DNA of 64,000 bases from Sphingopyxis macrogoltabida (GCA_003241685.1 QFPJ01000001.1:1-64000); one strand, 5' to 3'; shown: positions 8,557 through 18,999, numbered from the stretch's first letter. A program made the numbers and translations. Notes: generated from the letters alone by a model not told the origin.

Positions 8557-9351
8557 ATGCTGAAACTCTATCGTTTTCCGGGCGCGACCTGCGCCGCGAA
8601 GGTGCTGATGGCGCTTGCCGAGAAATCCGTGCTGTTCGAGGATATCTGCCTTGATCGCACCGAACTCGCGACCGACTGGTATCGTCGGCTCAATCCCGCC
8701 GGCGTCGTCCCGACCGTCATTCACGACGGCGTGGTGATCGTCGAATCGAGCGTCATCCTGAACTATATCGAGGATCGTTTCTTGGGCAGCGGAACCAGGC
8801 TGCGGCCGGACGAACCGCTGCTGCGCGCATCGATGAACCATTGGCTGAAATTGCTCGACGACATGTTGCCCAGCCTCGGCACCGCCACCTATGCGATCGC
8901 GGCGCGCGACCGCTATCTGGCGCTGCCCCAGGCCGAACGCGACGCATATTACGACGCGATCCCGGACGCCTATGTCCGTCAGTCGCGGCGCGACGCCATT
9001 GAACTGGGCCTTGCCGCGCCGGAAGCGGCCCGCGCACTCGAAAATCTCGTCGGCCTGACAGCGCGTGTCGAGGACAGCCTGCGCGATCGCCCCTTTCTGT
9101 GCGGGGATTTCAGCCTCGCCGACATATCGCTCGCGCCGTTCATTTCGCGCATCGAAACGCTCGGAATCCTGGCCTCGGCGCCCGAACGGCCGTTGTTCGA
9201 CGGATGGTGGGCGCGGGTGCGCGAACGCCCTTCCTTCATCACCGGCGTCGAAGGTTCCACGCCCGCCCCCGCCGTCGCCGCGCTGCGCGCCGCGGGCACG
9301 CGGCATGCGGAGGAAATTGCGGGGCTGATCCGTGTGCCCGTTGCCGGCTGA
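8557..9351 (+). CDS. Glutathione S-transferase family protein
   Basis: A 264-residue GST. The thioredoxin-like N-terminal domain (MLKLYRFPGATCAAK, cis-proline in GVVPTVI, and the ESSVILNYIE glutathione-contact segment) is followed by an all-helical C-terminal domain. Such enzymes in catabolic islands act as maleylpyruvate or maleylacetoacetate isomerases, dehalogenases or ether-cleaving enzymes; none can be chosen from sequence. The start at 8557 directly precedes the fold; AAGGGG lies about six bases upstream. An upstream in-frame ATG at 8494 would add 21 charged residues and is rejected. A TetR gene follows. Confidence 0.87.
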   Translation: MLKLYRFPGATCAAKVLMALAEKSVLFEDICLDRTELATDWYRRLNPAGVVPTVIHDGVVIVESSVILNYIEDRFLGSGTRLRPDEPLLRASMNHWLKLLDDMLPSLGTATYAIAARDRYLALPQAERDAYYDAIPDAYVRQSRRDAIELGLAAPEAARALENLVGLTARVEDSLRDRPFLCGDFSLADISLAPFISRIETLGILASAPERPLFDGWWARVRERPSFITGVEGSTPAPAVAALRAAGTRHAEEIAGLIRVPVAG

Positions 9352-9431
9352 CCGGGGCCTGACCGCGAATGAAGGACGAAAGCGGCCAGACCGTTGAAAC
9401 GCGGTGGAGCATCCGCCATAGAGTGACGATC

Positions 9432-10193
9432 ATGCCGCAAGCCCAAGCCAGCTCGAAAAAGACCGCCGCCGCCGACGGCAAGCCCGCCGATGGCAAGGAA
9501 GTCAACTTCCGCACCCGCCAGGCGCAGGTGAAGCGCGAGCGCATGCTCGGCAAGCTTCTGAACGCGACCATGAGCGTATGCGGCGACACATCCCGTCGCG
9601 GCACCGCCGTGATCGATGACGTCGTGCGCGAGGCGGGCGTCTCTCGCGGCGCCTTCTACTGGTATTTCGACTCGCTCGACGAAGCGATCGAAATGCTGGG
9701 CCGGCGCCTCGCCGACGAAATCACCTCCGAAACGACCCTGTTGTTCAGCGGCCAGAAAAGGCCGACGATCATCCGCGCGGCATGCGGCGGCCAGGTCATG
9801 CTGTTCCGCGCCAGCATGGACCCCGCCTGGGCGGGCTATCTGTCGAAGATTCATGTCCTGCTGGACGATTCCACCTTTGTGAAGGCAGTGCAGCGCAATC
9901 TGGAAATCGGCAAGAAAGAGGGCGTGTTCCACTATGACTCGCTGACCCTGGTGACCGATTACCAGATCGGCGCGATCATGAACGCGATCCGGCGCTGCGC
10001 GTCGCCCTCCCCGCCGCCGATGCCCGAACTGATCGAGATCAACCGGCTGATCCTGTGCGGCCTTGGCGTCCCCGACGATCAGGCGCGCGCTGCCGCCGAA
10101 GAAGCCAAAATTCTGGTCGAGGAAATCGGCCCGACCAATTTGAGCTGGTGGCAGCCCGCCGCCCCCGCGGCCAGGACGAACAAGGCGGACTGA
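9432..10193 (+). CDS. TetR/AcrR family transcriptional regulator
   Basis: A TetR-type protein of about 253 residues with a basic N-terminal tail and a helix-turn-helix whose recognition part reads VSRGAFYWYFDSLDEAIEM. The start is uncertain: ATG at 9432 is used, and ATG at 9369 is also in frame; neither has a strong ribosome binding site. It lies 80 bases after the GST stop on the same strand and so may be co-transcribed and autoregulated through the palindrome at 8452-8469. By position it is the best candidate to bind the TGACATT-N4-AATGTCA family. Confidence 0.83.
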   Translation: MPQAQASSKKTAAADGKPADGKEVNFRTRQAQVKRERMLGKLLNATMSVCGDTSRRGTAVIDDVVREAGVSRGAFYWYFDSLDEAIEMLGRRLADEITSETTLLFSGQKRPTIIRAACGGQVMLFRASMDPAWAGYLSKIHVLLDDSTFVKAVQRNLEIGKKEGVFHYDSLTLVTDYQIGAIMNAIRRCASPSPPPMPELIEINRLILCGLGVPDDQARAAAEEAKILVEEIGPTNLSWWQPAAPAARTNKAD

Positions 10194-10221
10194 TCCCCCG
10201 TCGGCGGCACCGCTCGCTGCG

Positions 10222-11403
10222 TCAGCCGTGCCGGTGATCCTCGAACAGCGCCGCATTCTGCCCGGCCAGCAAGGCCTTGGCGCTGTCGATATTCGACCGG
10301 CGATTCGCCGCCCAGCGGTCCGGGGCCTGCCGCAAGGCCTGGCGGCGGCCGCGGACGCGTCCGGCGACGGCGGCGACCAAGGCCCCTGCGACGGGATGGC
10401 GCGCAAGGCCCAGCTCATCGGCCAGCGCATCGCCGTGGAACCTTCGTGCGAGCGCCCGCAACAGGCGGGTTCCGACCGGCACGGGCAGGCGCAACTGGTT
10501 CCGCAACTGTGCAGCGACCGAACCGACCGTCGCATTCGCCAGCGCCGACGCCTCGGGAACCAGCGGCCCGGTCACGGCTTGCAGCAACGCGTCCATGCGC
10601 GCCGCCTGTTCATTGCTGGCGATGCCTTCGATCAGGCGCGCATCGACGCCCAGCAGATGCCCGACATACCACCAGGTGCGATAGGCCTGCGCGATCTCCT
10701 GCTCGGTCAGGTCGAACCCCATCGCCGCTTCGGCGACGAAGGATGTCAGGGTGAAATCCATCCACGTCCGGGCAAGGTCGACCTGATTGATCGGCGCGCC
10801 GTGCGCCGCCGGGTCATACCCCTGCCGCAGCACCGCCTTGCGCATATGGGCGTGCAGCAAACGGACCTGCAGCGTGGCGATATAACCCGGTGCGCCGCGC
10901 CGCAGCGCGCCGGGTATCATCGTCGTCACCAGCCATTTGCCGGTTTCCTGAAGACGGCGCTCCGCACCGTCGACCAGCCGCCCGGTATTGCTGAGGACCG
11001 CCGCGATCGAGGGCGAGGCATAGACGCGGATCAGCGCGCCGGCGCTGAGCGAGGTCATGTGAATCGGGGCCGGCGTGGTGAAGAAGGGCGACGCTTCGTT
11101 GGCGAGAAACGCCTCGTCGACATAGGGCGGCACCGCCTCCACCTGCTCCAGAAGCGCCCGCACCGCCGGGGTCGGCTTCTCAAGCGACGCCAGGCCGCCG
11201 CGTATCCCCTGCTGCAGCATTGCCTGAACCTGCGACGGCCCCGCATGAATTTCGTCGACCACCGCATCCATCAACGGGTCGCCGGTCGTGAGCGCCCATT
11301 GGGCCAGATCGGCGCGATCGGCCCCGAAGGTGGACGCGATCGCGTCATATCCGCCGCGCCGGGTCGGCCAAGCGCGCGCCGACGCCCCATTTCCATCGGT
11401 CAT
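10222..11403 (-). CDS. MpaB/latex-clearing-type oxygenase (DUF2236 family)
   Basis: A protein of about 393 residues resembling the DUF2236 family, which includes the heme-b latex-clearing protein Lcp and the fungal MpaB oxygenase that cleaves a terpenoid chain. The conserved VRLLHAHMR segment, which in the family carries a functional histidine, is visible near the middle. I chose ATG at 11403 because GGAG sits six bases upstream; ATG at 11406 and 11418 are alternatives. It directly follows a TetR gene on the same strand and is probably controlled by it. A role in oxidative cleavage of an alkenyl or isoprenoid side chain is possible; the substrate is unknown. Confidence 0.75.
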   Translation of the reverse strand: MTDGNGASARAWPTRRGGYDAIASTFGADRADLAQWALTTGDPLMDAVVDEIHAGPSQVQAMLQQGIRGGLASLEKPTPAVRALLEQVEAVPPYVDEAFLANEASPFFTTPAPIHMTSLSAGALIRVYASPSIAAVLSNTGRLVDGAERRLQETGKWLVTTMIPGALRRGAPGYIATLQVRLLHAHMRKAVLRQGYDPAAHGAPINQVDLARTWMDFTLTSFVAEAAMGFDLTEQEIAQAYRTWWYVGHLLGVDARLIEGIASNEQAARMDALLQAVTGPLVPEASALANATVGSVAAQLRNQLRLPVPVGTRLLRALARRFHGDALADELGLARHPVAGALVAAVAGRVRGRRQALRQAPDRWAANRRSNIDSAKALLAGQNAALFEDHRHG

Positions 11404-11419
11404 CATCGTCTCCGGCATG

Positions 11420-12034
11420 TCAAAAGGTCGGTGCGCCGGCCGGTTCGCCGACGCCGTGCCGGTCGTAAAGGTCGGCAAGGAAGCGCCGGCAATCGGCTTC
11501 GGAACAGGGTTCGAGCCCCAGGACGCCCTGCAGGGCAAATCCGATGATCGCGGCCAGCAGCGTCCGCGCGGCGCGGTCGTCGGCCACGAAGGGCCTGATC
11601 AGGTCGACGAACATCTCGTTCGCGGCCAGCACATCGGGCGCGATGGACCCGCCCCGCGCTTTGGCGAGGTCGAGTTCCAGCCGCGCCACGAAGCTTTTGC
11701 GGTGAACCCCGAACTGATCGGCAAGGTAGCGCGACGTCACCTCCAGCAGACTGGCGCGCGATGACACCTCGCGAATTGCCTGATCGAGCCGTTCCACCGC
11801 CGCCTCGGTCAAGACGGTCGATGTCGCGAGCAGCAGGTCTTCGATGGTCGCGAAATGATAGGCGACGAGCGCCGGCGACACCTGCGCCTGCGCGGCGACC
11901 GCACGGTGCGTGACCACCGAAACGCCGCCCAGCGCGACCAGATTGACCACGGCCTCGAGCAAGGCCGCGCGCGTCGCGGCCGCCTTGATGGCACGGATTC
12001 CGGCCTTTTCGGATGCATGCGAATCGCTGAACAT
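11420..12034 (-). CDS. TetR/AcrR family transcriptional regulator
   Basis: A 204-residue TetR repressor with a helix-turn-helix containing SVVTHRAVAAQAQVSPALVAYHF and a helical ligand domain. The ATG at 12034 is chosen because the helix-turn-helix begins shortly after; the longer reading to 12223 adds a low-complexity arginine-rich stretch that overlaps the neighbouring IclR gene end. A 16-base palindrome overlaps the start codon (12027-12042), so the gene is probably autorepressed. The next gene downstream is the MpaB-like oxygenase, whose ATG options begin two bases before this stop codon. Confidence 0.86.
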   Translation of the reverse strand: MFSDSHASEKAGIRAIKAAATRAALLEAVVNLVALGGVSVVTHRAVAAQAQVSPALVAYHFATIEDLLLATSTVLTEAAVERLDQAIREVSSRASLLEVTSRYLADQFGVHRKSFVARLELDLAKARGGSIAPDVLAANEMFVDLIRPFVADDRAARTLLAAIIGFALQGVLGLEPCSEADCRRFLADLYDRHGVGEPAGAPTF

Positions 12035-12042
12035 TTGTTCAG
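12027..12042. promoter_or_regulatory. Palindromic operator CTGAACA-TT-TGTTCAG over the TetR start codon
   Basis: A perfect inverted repeat with 7-base arms and a 2-base centre that spans the start codon of the TetR gene (ATG at 12034 on the minus strand). Its position suggests autoregulation. No second copy was noticed in the window. Confidence 0.55.
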
Positions 12043-12105
12043 TTAAACGATATGTCGCAGCGAATGCAAGACCGGGTGATGGATAGCCCGGCCCCCGCGC
12101 CGGTT

Positions 12106-12852
12106 TCAGGGCATATCCCGCAGGCGCTGTTCGGCATCGCGCGCCACGGCGGCGAGCGCGGCGCCGATCTCGTCGATCTTGCCGTCGTCGAACTGGCCGG
12201 AGAAGAAGATGCTGGTCAGACAATGAACCGGATGGCCGTCGCGATCGGCGATCGCCGCCGCGACCGTGGCGACCCCGCGCAGATACCGCCCGTCGTCGAG
12301 GGCCCAGCCACGGTCATGGACCGCCTGCATGTCCTGCCAATAGTCCGCCGCCGTGGGCGGCGCCTGCCACCGCAGTTCGGACATGATCGCGTCGATCTCC
12401 TCCCGCCCCAGCCCGCGCCCGGCGGCAACGCAGCGTCCCATCGCCCCGATATAGGCGGGCAGGCGCTGCCCCACGGACAAATGGATCCGCGTCGATAACG
12501 GGCTGTCGAGCACATCGGTCAGCACGACGCGCTTCCAGCGCACGTCCCACAATCCGCACGACAGCGAATAATGCGATGCGATATGGTCCAGTTGTTCGTG
12601 CAACCACGCCTTCCACAGCGGCAGATCGCGTCCGGCGCCGAACAGGCGCGCCGGCAACGGGCCGATGCGATACAGCTTGGTGGCGGGATCGAATTCCAGA
12701 AATTCTTCCGCCGCCAGCGCCTTGACGATGTTGAAGCAACTGCTGGGATTGAGATCGACCGCCCGCGCGATGGCATTCACCCCCAGCGGCGGCGATCCGG
12801 CCAGATGTTTCATGATCGAAACGGCGTTCGTGACCGAACCTGCTGCCACCAT
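12106..12852 (-). CDS. IclR family transcriptional regulator
   Basis: A 248-residue IclR regulator: winged helix-turn-helix at about residues 5-70 (SVTNAVSIMKHLAG through NPSSCFNIVKALAAEEFLEF) and a GAF-like effector domain that usually binds small aromatic or keto acids. ATG at 12852 has GGGACAG upstream and is preferred to a TTG at 12891. It is divergent from the five-gene CoA operon starting at 12986; IclR proteins commonly control an adjacent divergent catabolic operon, so it probably regulates that operon. Confidence 0.88.
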   Translation of the reverse strand: MVAAGSVTNAVSIMKHLAGSPPLGVNAIARAVDLNPSSCFNIVKALAAEEFLEFDPATKLYRIGPLPARLFGAGRDLPLWKAWLHEQLDHIASHYSLSCGLWDVRWKRVVLTDVLDSPLSTRIHLSVGQRLPAYIGAMGRCVAAGRGLGREEIDAIMSELRWQAPPTAADYWQDMQAVHDRGWALDDGRYLRGVATVAAAIADRDGHPVHCLTSIFFSGQFDDGKIDEIGAALAAVARDAEQRLRDMP

Positions 12853-12985
12853 CTGTCCCCTGTTCCACGGCGACGCGTGTCCGCGTCCCAATAGTTTATT
12901 CTCTATAATGAATGATATAATTCCTTATCTTGAATAATCAAGCCGGACAGGATATCCCTGCTGCAAATTTTGGGAGAATCGATTC
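12853..12985. promoter_or_regulatory. Divergent IclR / CoA-operon control region
   Basis: An AT-rich patch (12891-12945) with alternating ATTC and GAAT half-sites at 12898, 12910, 12920 and 12932. The central GAAT-GATATA-ATTC (12910-12923) is a near-perfect 14-base inverted repeat. TATAAT occurs at 12904-12909 and 12916-12921. GGGAG at 12972-12976 is the ribosome binding site of the SDR gene. Confidence 0.5.
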
Positions 12986-13897
12986 GTGACGATGCTTGAC
13001 GGGAAAGTCGTCGCCGTAACCGGCGGCGGGCGGGGAATTGGACGCGAGATAGCGCTGCTGGCGGCGCGCGAAGGCGCAGCGGTGGTCGTCAACGACCTCG
13101 GCGGATCGCAGGATGGCCAGGGCAGCGATGCCGGACCCGCCGAAGAAGTCGCCGACGAAATCCGCAAGGCGGGCGGCAAGGCGATCGTGAACGCCGCCGA
13201 CATTTCGGATCCGGCCGCCGCCGCGACCATCGTGAACGATGCCGTCGCCGCCTTTGGCAAGCTCGACGCCGTGGTCAACAATGCCGGCATCCTGCGCGAC
13301 CGCATTTTCCACAAGATGAGCCAGGTCGACTGGGACGATGTGATCCGCATCAACCTCAACGGCTATTATTATGTCTCGAAAGCGGCCGCGCTGCATTTCA
13401 AGGATCAGGGCGCGGGCAGTTTCGTCCATTTTACCTCGACCAGCGGGCTGATCGGCAATTTCGGTCAGGCCAATTATTCGGCGGCCAAGATGGGCGTCGT
13501 CGGGCTGTCCAATTCGATCGCGCTCGACATGGCGCGCTCGGGCGTCAATTCCAATTGCATCGCGCCCTTTGCGTGGAGCCGCATGACCGCGACGATCCCG
13601 GCCGAAACCGACGCCGAAAAAGAACGCGTCGAACGGTTCAAGTCGATGTCGGCGGACAAGATCGCGCCGCTGGCCGTCTTCCTGGCATCCGATGCCGCCA
13701 AGGAGGTCACGGGGCAGATCTTCTCTGTCCGCAAGAACGAGATTTTCCTCTTTTCGGTCCCCCGTCCGATCCGGTCGATGCACCGCTCCGAAGGCTGGAC
13801 GCCGGAAACGATCGCGTCCGACATGCTGCCCGCTTTCCGCCCCAGCTTCCATTCGCTGGCGCGGTCGAGCGAAGTCTTCGCCTGGGACCCGGTCTGA
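12986..13897 (+). CDS. Short-chain dehydrogenase, (3R)-hydroxyacyl-CoA dehydrogenase type (MFE-2-like)
   Basis: A 303-residue SDR. It has the NAD(P)-binding GGGRGIG motif near residue 12, the NNAG structural motif, and the YSAAK catalytic Tyr-Lys pair. The NDLGGS segment and long insertion after it resemble the dehydrogenase domain of peroxisomal multifunctional enzyme type 2, so oxidation of a 3-hydroxyacyl-CoA is the likely reaction. The start is GTG at 12986, nine bases after GGGAG; ATG at 12992 is the alternative. First gene of a tight operon with MaoC hydratase, HMGS-like, thiolase and ligase genes, divergent from IclR. Confidence 0.87.
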   Translation: MTMLDGKVVAVTGGGRGIGREIALLAAREGAAVVVNDLGGSQDGQGSDAGPAEEVADEIRKAGGKAIVNAADISDPAAAATIVNDAVAAFGKLDAVVNNAGILRDRIFHKMSQVDWDDVIRINLNGYYYVSKAAALHFKDQGAGSFVHFTSTSGLIGNFGQANYSAAKMGVVGLSNSIALDMARSGVNSNCIAPFAWSRMTATIPAETDAEKERVERFKSMSADKIAPLAVFLASDAAKEVTGQIFSVRKNEIFLFSVPRPIRSMHRSEGWTPETIASDMLPAFRPSFHSLARSSEVFAWDPV

Positions 13898-13900
13898 TCG

Positions 13901-14755
13901 ATGGCGTTCGACCGCGAACGGCTGCTCGCGCTGCCGCCGCGCGTGACGCATCATCGCTTCACGCGCCGCGACACGATGCTCTATGCGCTGGGCGTCGGCG
14001 CGGGGCAGCAGCCCGGCGACCTGCCCTTCGTCTATGAGGAGAATCTGGCGGCGCTGCCGACGATGGCGGTGGTCCTCGCCTACCCCGGCTTCTGGCAGAA
14101 GGAGCCCGAATATGGCATCGACTGGAAGCGCGTCCTGCACGCCGAACAGTCGGTGGTCTTTCACGCCCCGCTGCCGATCGAGGGCGATGTGCGCGGCGAA
14201 CTGACGATCGATCATATCGTCGACAAGGGCGCGGCGAAGGGCGCGCTCCTCTATTCGACGCGGAAAATTTTCGACGCCGCCGACGACAAGCTGCTCGCCA
14301 GCGTGACGCAGGTCTCCTTTCTGCGCGGCGACGGCGGCTGCGGCGGTCCGTCGACCCCGCCCCGTGCGCCGCATAGCGTCCCCGATGCCCCCGCCGATGC
14401 GACGGTGGCCATCCCGACGCGCCCCGAACAGGCGCTGATCTATCGCCTGTCGGGCGACTATAATCCGCTGCACGCCGACCCTGCCGTCGCGGCCGAGGCC
14501 GGCCTTGCCGGACCGATCCTGCATGGCCTGTGCACCTATGGCATGGCGGGACGCGCGCTGCTCGCCGCACTGTGCGACAACCGGCCGGAGCGGATGCAAC
14601 GGCTCGACTGCCGTTTCACCGCGCCGGTTTTTCCCGGCGACACGCTCGAACTCGCGCTGTGGCGCGGGACGGGCGGCGCGGCGTCCTTTCGTGTCCGCGT
14701 TCCCGAACGCGACGCGCTCGTCCTCGACAATGGTTATGTGGAGTTTGCCAGCTGA
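13901..14755 (+). CDS. MaoC-like enoyl-CoA hydratase (hydratase 2 type)
   Basis: A 284-residue double hot-dog protein. The C-terminal half has the hydratase-2 signature DYNPLHADP followed by GPILHGLCTYG, with the catalytic Asp and His; the N-terminal half is a degenerate hot-dog repeat. It would hydrate a 2-enoyl-CoA to a (3R)-hydroxyacyl-CoA, matching the stereochemistry of the upstream SDR. It begins three bases after the SDR stop, and its own stop overlaps the next start by one base (TGATG), strong evidence for co-translation. Confidence 0.88.
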   Translation: MAFDRERLLALPPRVTHHRFTRRDTMLYALGVGAGQQPGDLPFVYEENLAALPTMAVVLAYPGFWQKEPEYGIDWKRVLHAEQSVVFHAPLPIEGDVRGELTIDHIVDKGAAKGALLYSTRKIFDAADDKLLASVTQVSFLRGDGGCGGPSTPPRAPHSVPDAPADATVAIPTRPEQALIYRLSGDYNPLHADPAVAAEAGLAGPILHGLCTYGMAGRALLAALCDNRPERMQRLDCRFTAPVFPGDTLELALWRGTGGAASFRVRVPERDALVLDNGYVEFAS

Positions 14756-16203
14756 TGTCCGCTATTCTGTCGATCGGCGCCTATGTGCCGCTGATGCGCC
14801 TGCAGCGCGCGTCCATCTATGATGCGAACCGTTGGTTCGCGCCGGGGCTCAAAGGCCTGGCGCGGGGCGAGCGCGCCATCGCCAACTGGGACGAGGATGT
14901 CGTCACCATGGCGGTCGAGGCGGCGCGCAATTGCCTTGCCGATCGCGATACGGGCGACGTCACGGCGGTGCTGCTCGCATCGACCAGCGCGCCCTTCGCC
15001 GATCGGCAGAATGCCGGCATCGTCAAGGAAGCACTGAATCTGGACGACGCGGTGCTGACGGTCGATATCGGCGCCAGCCAGAAGGCTGGAACCGGGGCGC
15101 TGATCCAGGCATTGCGCGGCGGCGACAGCGGCATGACGTTGCTCACCGCATCGGAAAACCGCCGGGCACGCCCCGCCTCCGAGGATGAAATGGTCAACGG
15201 CGATGCCGCCGCCGCGTTGCTGATCGGTCCCGGCGACGGCATCGCCCGCTTTCTGGGCAGCCACAGCATTTCGGCCGATTTCGTCGACCATTTCCGCACC
15301 GATGATGCCGAATTCGACTATGGCTGGGAAGCGCGCTGGGTGCGCGAGGAAGGCTATGCCAAGCTGTCGGGCGCCGCGGTCAGAGGTCTGCTCGACGCCC
15401 ATGGCATCGACGGCGGCGACATCGCCCATTTTGCGGCGGGCATTCCGGCCAAGGGCGCCGCGGCCGCGCTTGCGCGCACCGTCGGCATTCCCGCCGAGGC
15501 GGTCATCGACGATTTCGCGGCCACGCTGGGCTATGCCGGTTGCGCTCAGCCGTTGCTGCTGCTGGCCGCGGCGCTGGAAAAGGCCAAACCGGGCGACCAT
15601 ATCCTTGTCGTCGGTTTCGGCCAGGGCGCCGACGCCCTGCTGTTCGAGGCGACCGATGCGGTTGCCCGGCCATCGGACGCGGTCGGCCTGAGCGACGCGA
15701 TCGCGCGGTCGCGCAAGGAAGACAATTATCTCAAATATCTGGCCTTCGCCGGCCATCTGAAGCTGGAACTGGGCAAGCGCGCCGAATTCGACCAAAAGCC
15801 GGTGCTGACCGCCCTCTACCGCAACCGCAAGGCCGTGCTGGGTCTGGTCGGCGGGCGATGCACCGTCACCGGCACGGTGCAGTTTCCGAAATCGGAGATC
15901 AGCGTCAACCAGAATGCGCCCGAGATCGGGACGCAGGAGGATTATCCCTTCGCCCACCGCCGCGCCAAGGTGCTGACCTACACCGCCGACAGCCTGACCT
16001 ATACCCCCGATCCGCCCAACTATTACGGGATGGTCGAATTCGAGGGCGGCGGACGGATGTTGACCGAATTCACCGACGCCGATCCCGACAGCATCTTCGT
16101 CGGCGCGCCCGTGCGGATGATGTTCCGCGTCAAGGCGCGCGACGACCGCAGCGGGTTCGTCAAATATTTCTGGAAAGCGGTTCCGGCCGCGGAGGGCAAC
16201 TGA
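14755..16203 (+). CDS. HMG-CoA-synthase-like protein fused to a DUF35 OB-fold domain, catalytic residues replaced
   Basis: A 482-residue protein with a thiolase-fold HMG-CoA synthase/KAS III-like domain (about 1-330) and a C-terminal DUF35 OB-fold (about 345-482). The usual nucleophile motif ACKAGT of archaeal HMG-CoA synthases reads SQKAGT here, placing Gln109 where the Cys should be; the acid motif GSES reads ASTS, with Thr77 for the Glu. The DUF35 zinc ribbon is also reduced to one Cys (GRCTVTG). It is therefore unlikely to be a condensing enzyme; a Cys-to-Gln change is known from KSQ decarboxylase domains. It starts at 14755, overlapping the MaoC stop by one base, and precedes the thiolase, so it may be a thiolase partner subunit. 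Confidence 0.82.
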   Translation: MSAILSIGAYVPLMRLQRASIYDANRWFAPGLKGLARGERAIANWDEDVVTMAVEAARNCLADRDTGDVTAVLLASTSAPFADRQNAGIVKEALNLDDAVLTVDIGASQKAGTGALIQALRGGDSGMTLLTASENRRARPASEDEMVNGDAAAALLIGPGDGIARFLGSHSISADFVDHFRTDDAEFDYGWEARWVREEGYAKLSGAAVRGLLDAHGIDGGDIAHFAAGIPAKGAAAALARTVGIPAEAVIDDFAATLGYAGCAQPLLLLAAALEKAKPGDHILVVGFGQGADALLFEATDAVARPSDAVGLSDAIARSRKEDNYLKYLAFAGHLKLELGKRAEFDQKPVLTALYRNRKAVLGLVGGRCTVTGTVQFPKSEISVNQNAPEIGTQEDYPFAHRRAKVLTYTADSLTYTPDPPNYYGMVEFEGGGRMLTEFTDADPDSIFVGAPVRMMFRVKARDDRSGFVKYFWKAVPAAEGN

Positions 16204-16204
16204 C

Positions 16205-17410
16205 ATGGCTAGCGGCATCAAGGACAAGGTGGCGATCCTCGGCATGGGGTGCGCGCGCTTCGGCGAACGCTGGAACGACGACGCCGAACAATTGATGGTC
16301 GAGGCCTATGTCGAGGCGATGGCCGATGCGGGCATCGAACCGTCGCAGATCGACGCCGCGTGGCAATCGGTCGGCTTCGACGCGATGAACATCGGCCCGT
16401 CGGGCATTCCGACCGCGATGGCGCTGCGCCTGCCCAACTGCGCCGTGACCAAGGTCGAAAATTACTGCGCGAGCGGGACCGAGGCGTTTCGCGGCGCCGT
16501 CTATGCGGTCGCGTCGGGCGCCGCCGACATCGCGATGGCGGTCGGGGTCGAGAAGCTGAAGGATACCGGCTATGGCGGCCTGCCCGTCCGCACCCGCGGG
16601 ACGATGTTCGACATGATCGGCGTCGTCGGCTCCGCCCCCGGAAATTTCGCGCAGCTCGCGTCCGCCTATCAGGCAAAGCATGGCGTCGCGGCGGACGAGC
16701 TCAAGCGCGCGATGGCGCATGTCTCGGTCAAGAGCCACGCCAATGGCGCGAAAAATCCCAAGGCGCATCTGCGCAAGCCGGTCGACATCGATACGGTGAT
16801 GAACGCGCCGATGATCGCCGCGCCGCTGGGCCTCTACGATTGTTGCGGCGTGTCCGACGGGGCGGCGGTGGCGATCGTCACGACGCCCGAAATCGCGCGC
16901 GCGCTGGGCAAAAAGGATCTCGTCACGGTGAAGGCGCTGCAGCTTGCCGTGTCCAATGGCTGGGAGTTGCAGGGGTCGGGCTGGGACGGCAGCTATCTGC
17001 ATACCACCCGCATCGCCGCGACCAAGGCCTATAAGGAAGCCGGCATCACCGATCCCGGCAGCCAGGTCAGCCTGATGGAAGTCCACGACTGCTTTTCGAT
17101 CACCGAACTGGTGACGATGGAGGATCTGCATATTTCGGCGGAGGGTCAGGGCTGGAAGGATGTTCTCGACGGCCGCTTCGATGCCGACGGGCGCAATCCG
17201 TGCCAGATCGACGGCGGGCTCAAATGCTTCGGCCACCCGATCGGCGCGTCGGGCATCCGCATGATCTATGAAAATTATCTCCAGCTTCTCGGCCGCGCCG
17301 GCGACCGGCAGGCGGCGAAACCGCCCGTGTTCGGCCTGTCGCACAATCTGGGCGGGATGCCGAACCAGAATGTCGCGGCGATCGCGATCGTCGGGCTGGA
17401 GGGCGCCTGA
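16205..17410 (+). CDS. SCP2-type thiolase / acetyl-CoA acyltransferase
   Basis: A 401-residue thiolase of the SCP-x group, which cleaves a 3-oxoacyl-CoA with CoA. The nucleophilic Cys is in ENYCASGTEAFRGA; the HDCF motif (EVHDCFSITEL) and GHPIGASG complete the active site. Most bacterial relatives act with a DUF35 protein, here fused to the upstream HMGS-like gene one base away. It is the likely carbon-carbon cleavage step (thiolytic or retro-aldol) of this CoA pathway. It does not look like a typical fatty-acid FadA. Confidence 0.9.
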   Translation: MASGIKDKVAILGMGCARFGERWNDDAEQLMVEAYVEAMADAGIEPSQIDAAWQSVGFDAMNIGPSGIPTAMALRLPNCAVTKVENYCASGTEAFRGAVYAVASGAADIAMAVGVEKLKDTGYGGLPVRTRGTMFDMIGVVGSAPGNFAQLASAYQAKHGVAADELKRAMAHVSVKSHANGAKNPKAHLRKPVDIDTVMNAPMIAAPLGLYDCCGVSDGAAVAIVTTPEIARALGKKDLVTVKALQLAVSNGWELQGSGWDGSYLHTTRIAATKAYKEAGITDPGSQVSLMEVHDCFSITELVTMEDLHISAEGQGWKDVLDGRFDADGRNPCQIDGGLKCFGHPIGASGIRMIYENYLQLLGRAGDRQAAKPPVFGLSHNLGGMPNQNVAAIAIVGLEGA

Positions 17411-17412
17411 CC

Positions 17413-18999
<1,587 letters not shown>

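Noticed and set aside
12013..12018. GCATGC inside the TetR gene at 12.0 kb as a further GntR-type site
   Set aside because: Only the 6-base core matches and it lies in coding sequence.
12938..14599. 553-codon frame antisense to the SDR and MaoC genes
   Set aside because: It mirrors two well supported enzyme genes that show catalytic motifs and overlapping stop-start junctions.
14755..16203. Mevalonate-pathway HMG-CoA synthase
   Set aside because: Catalytic Cys and Glu are missing and the context is beta-oxidation-like.
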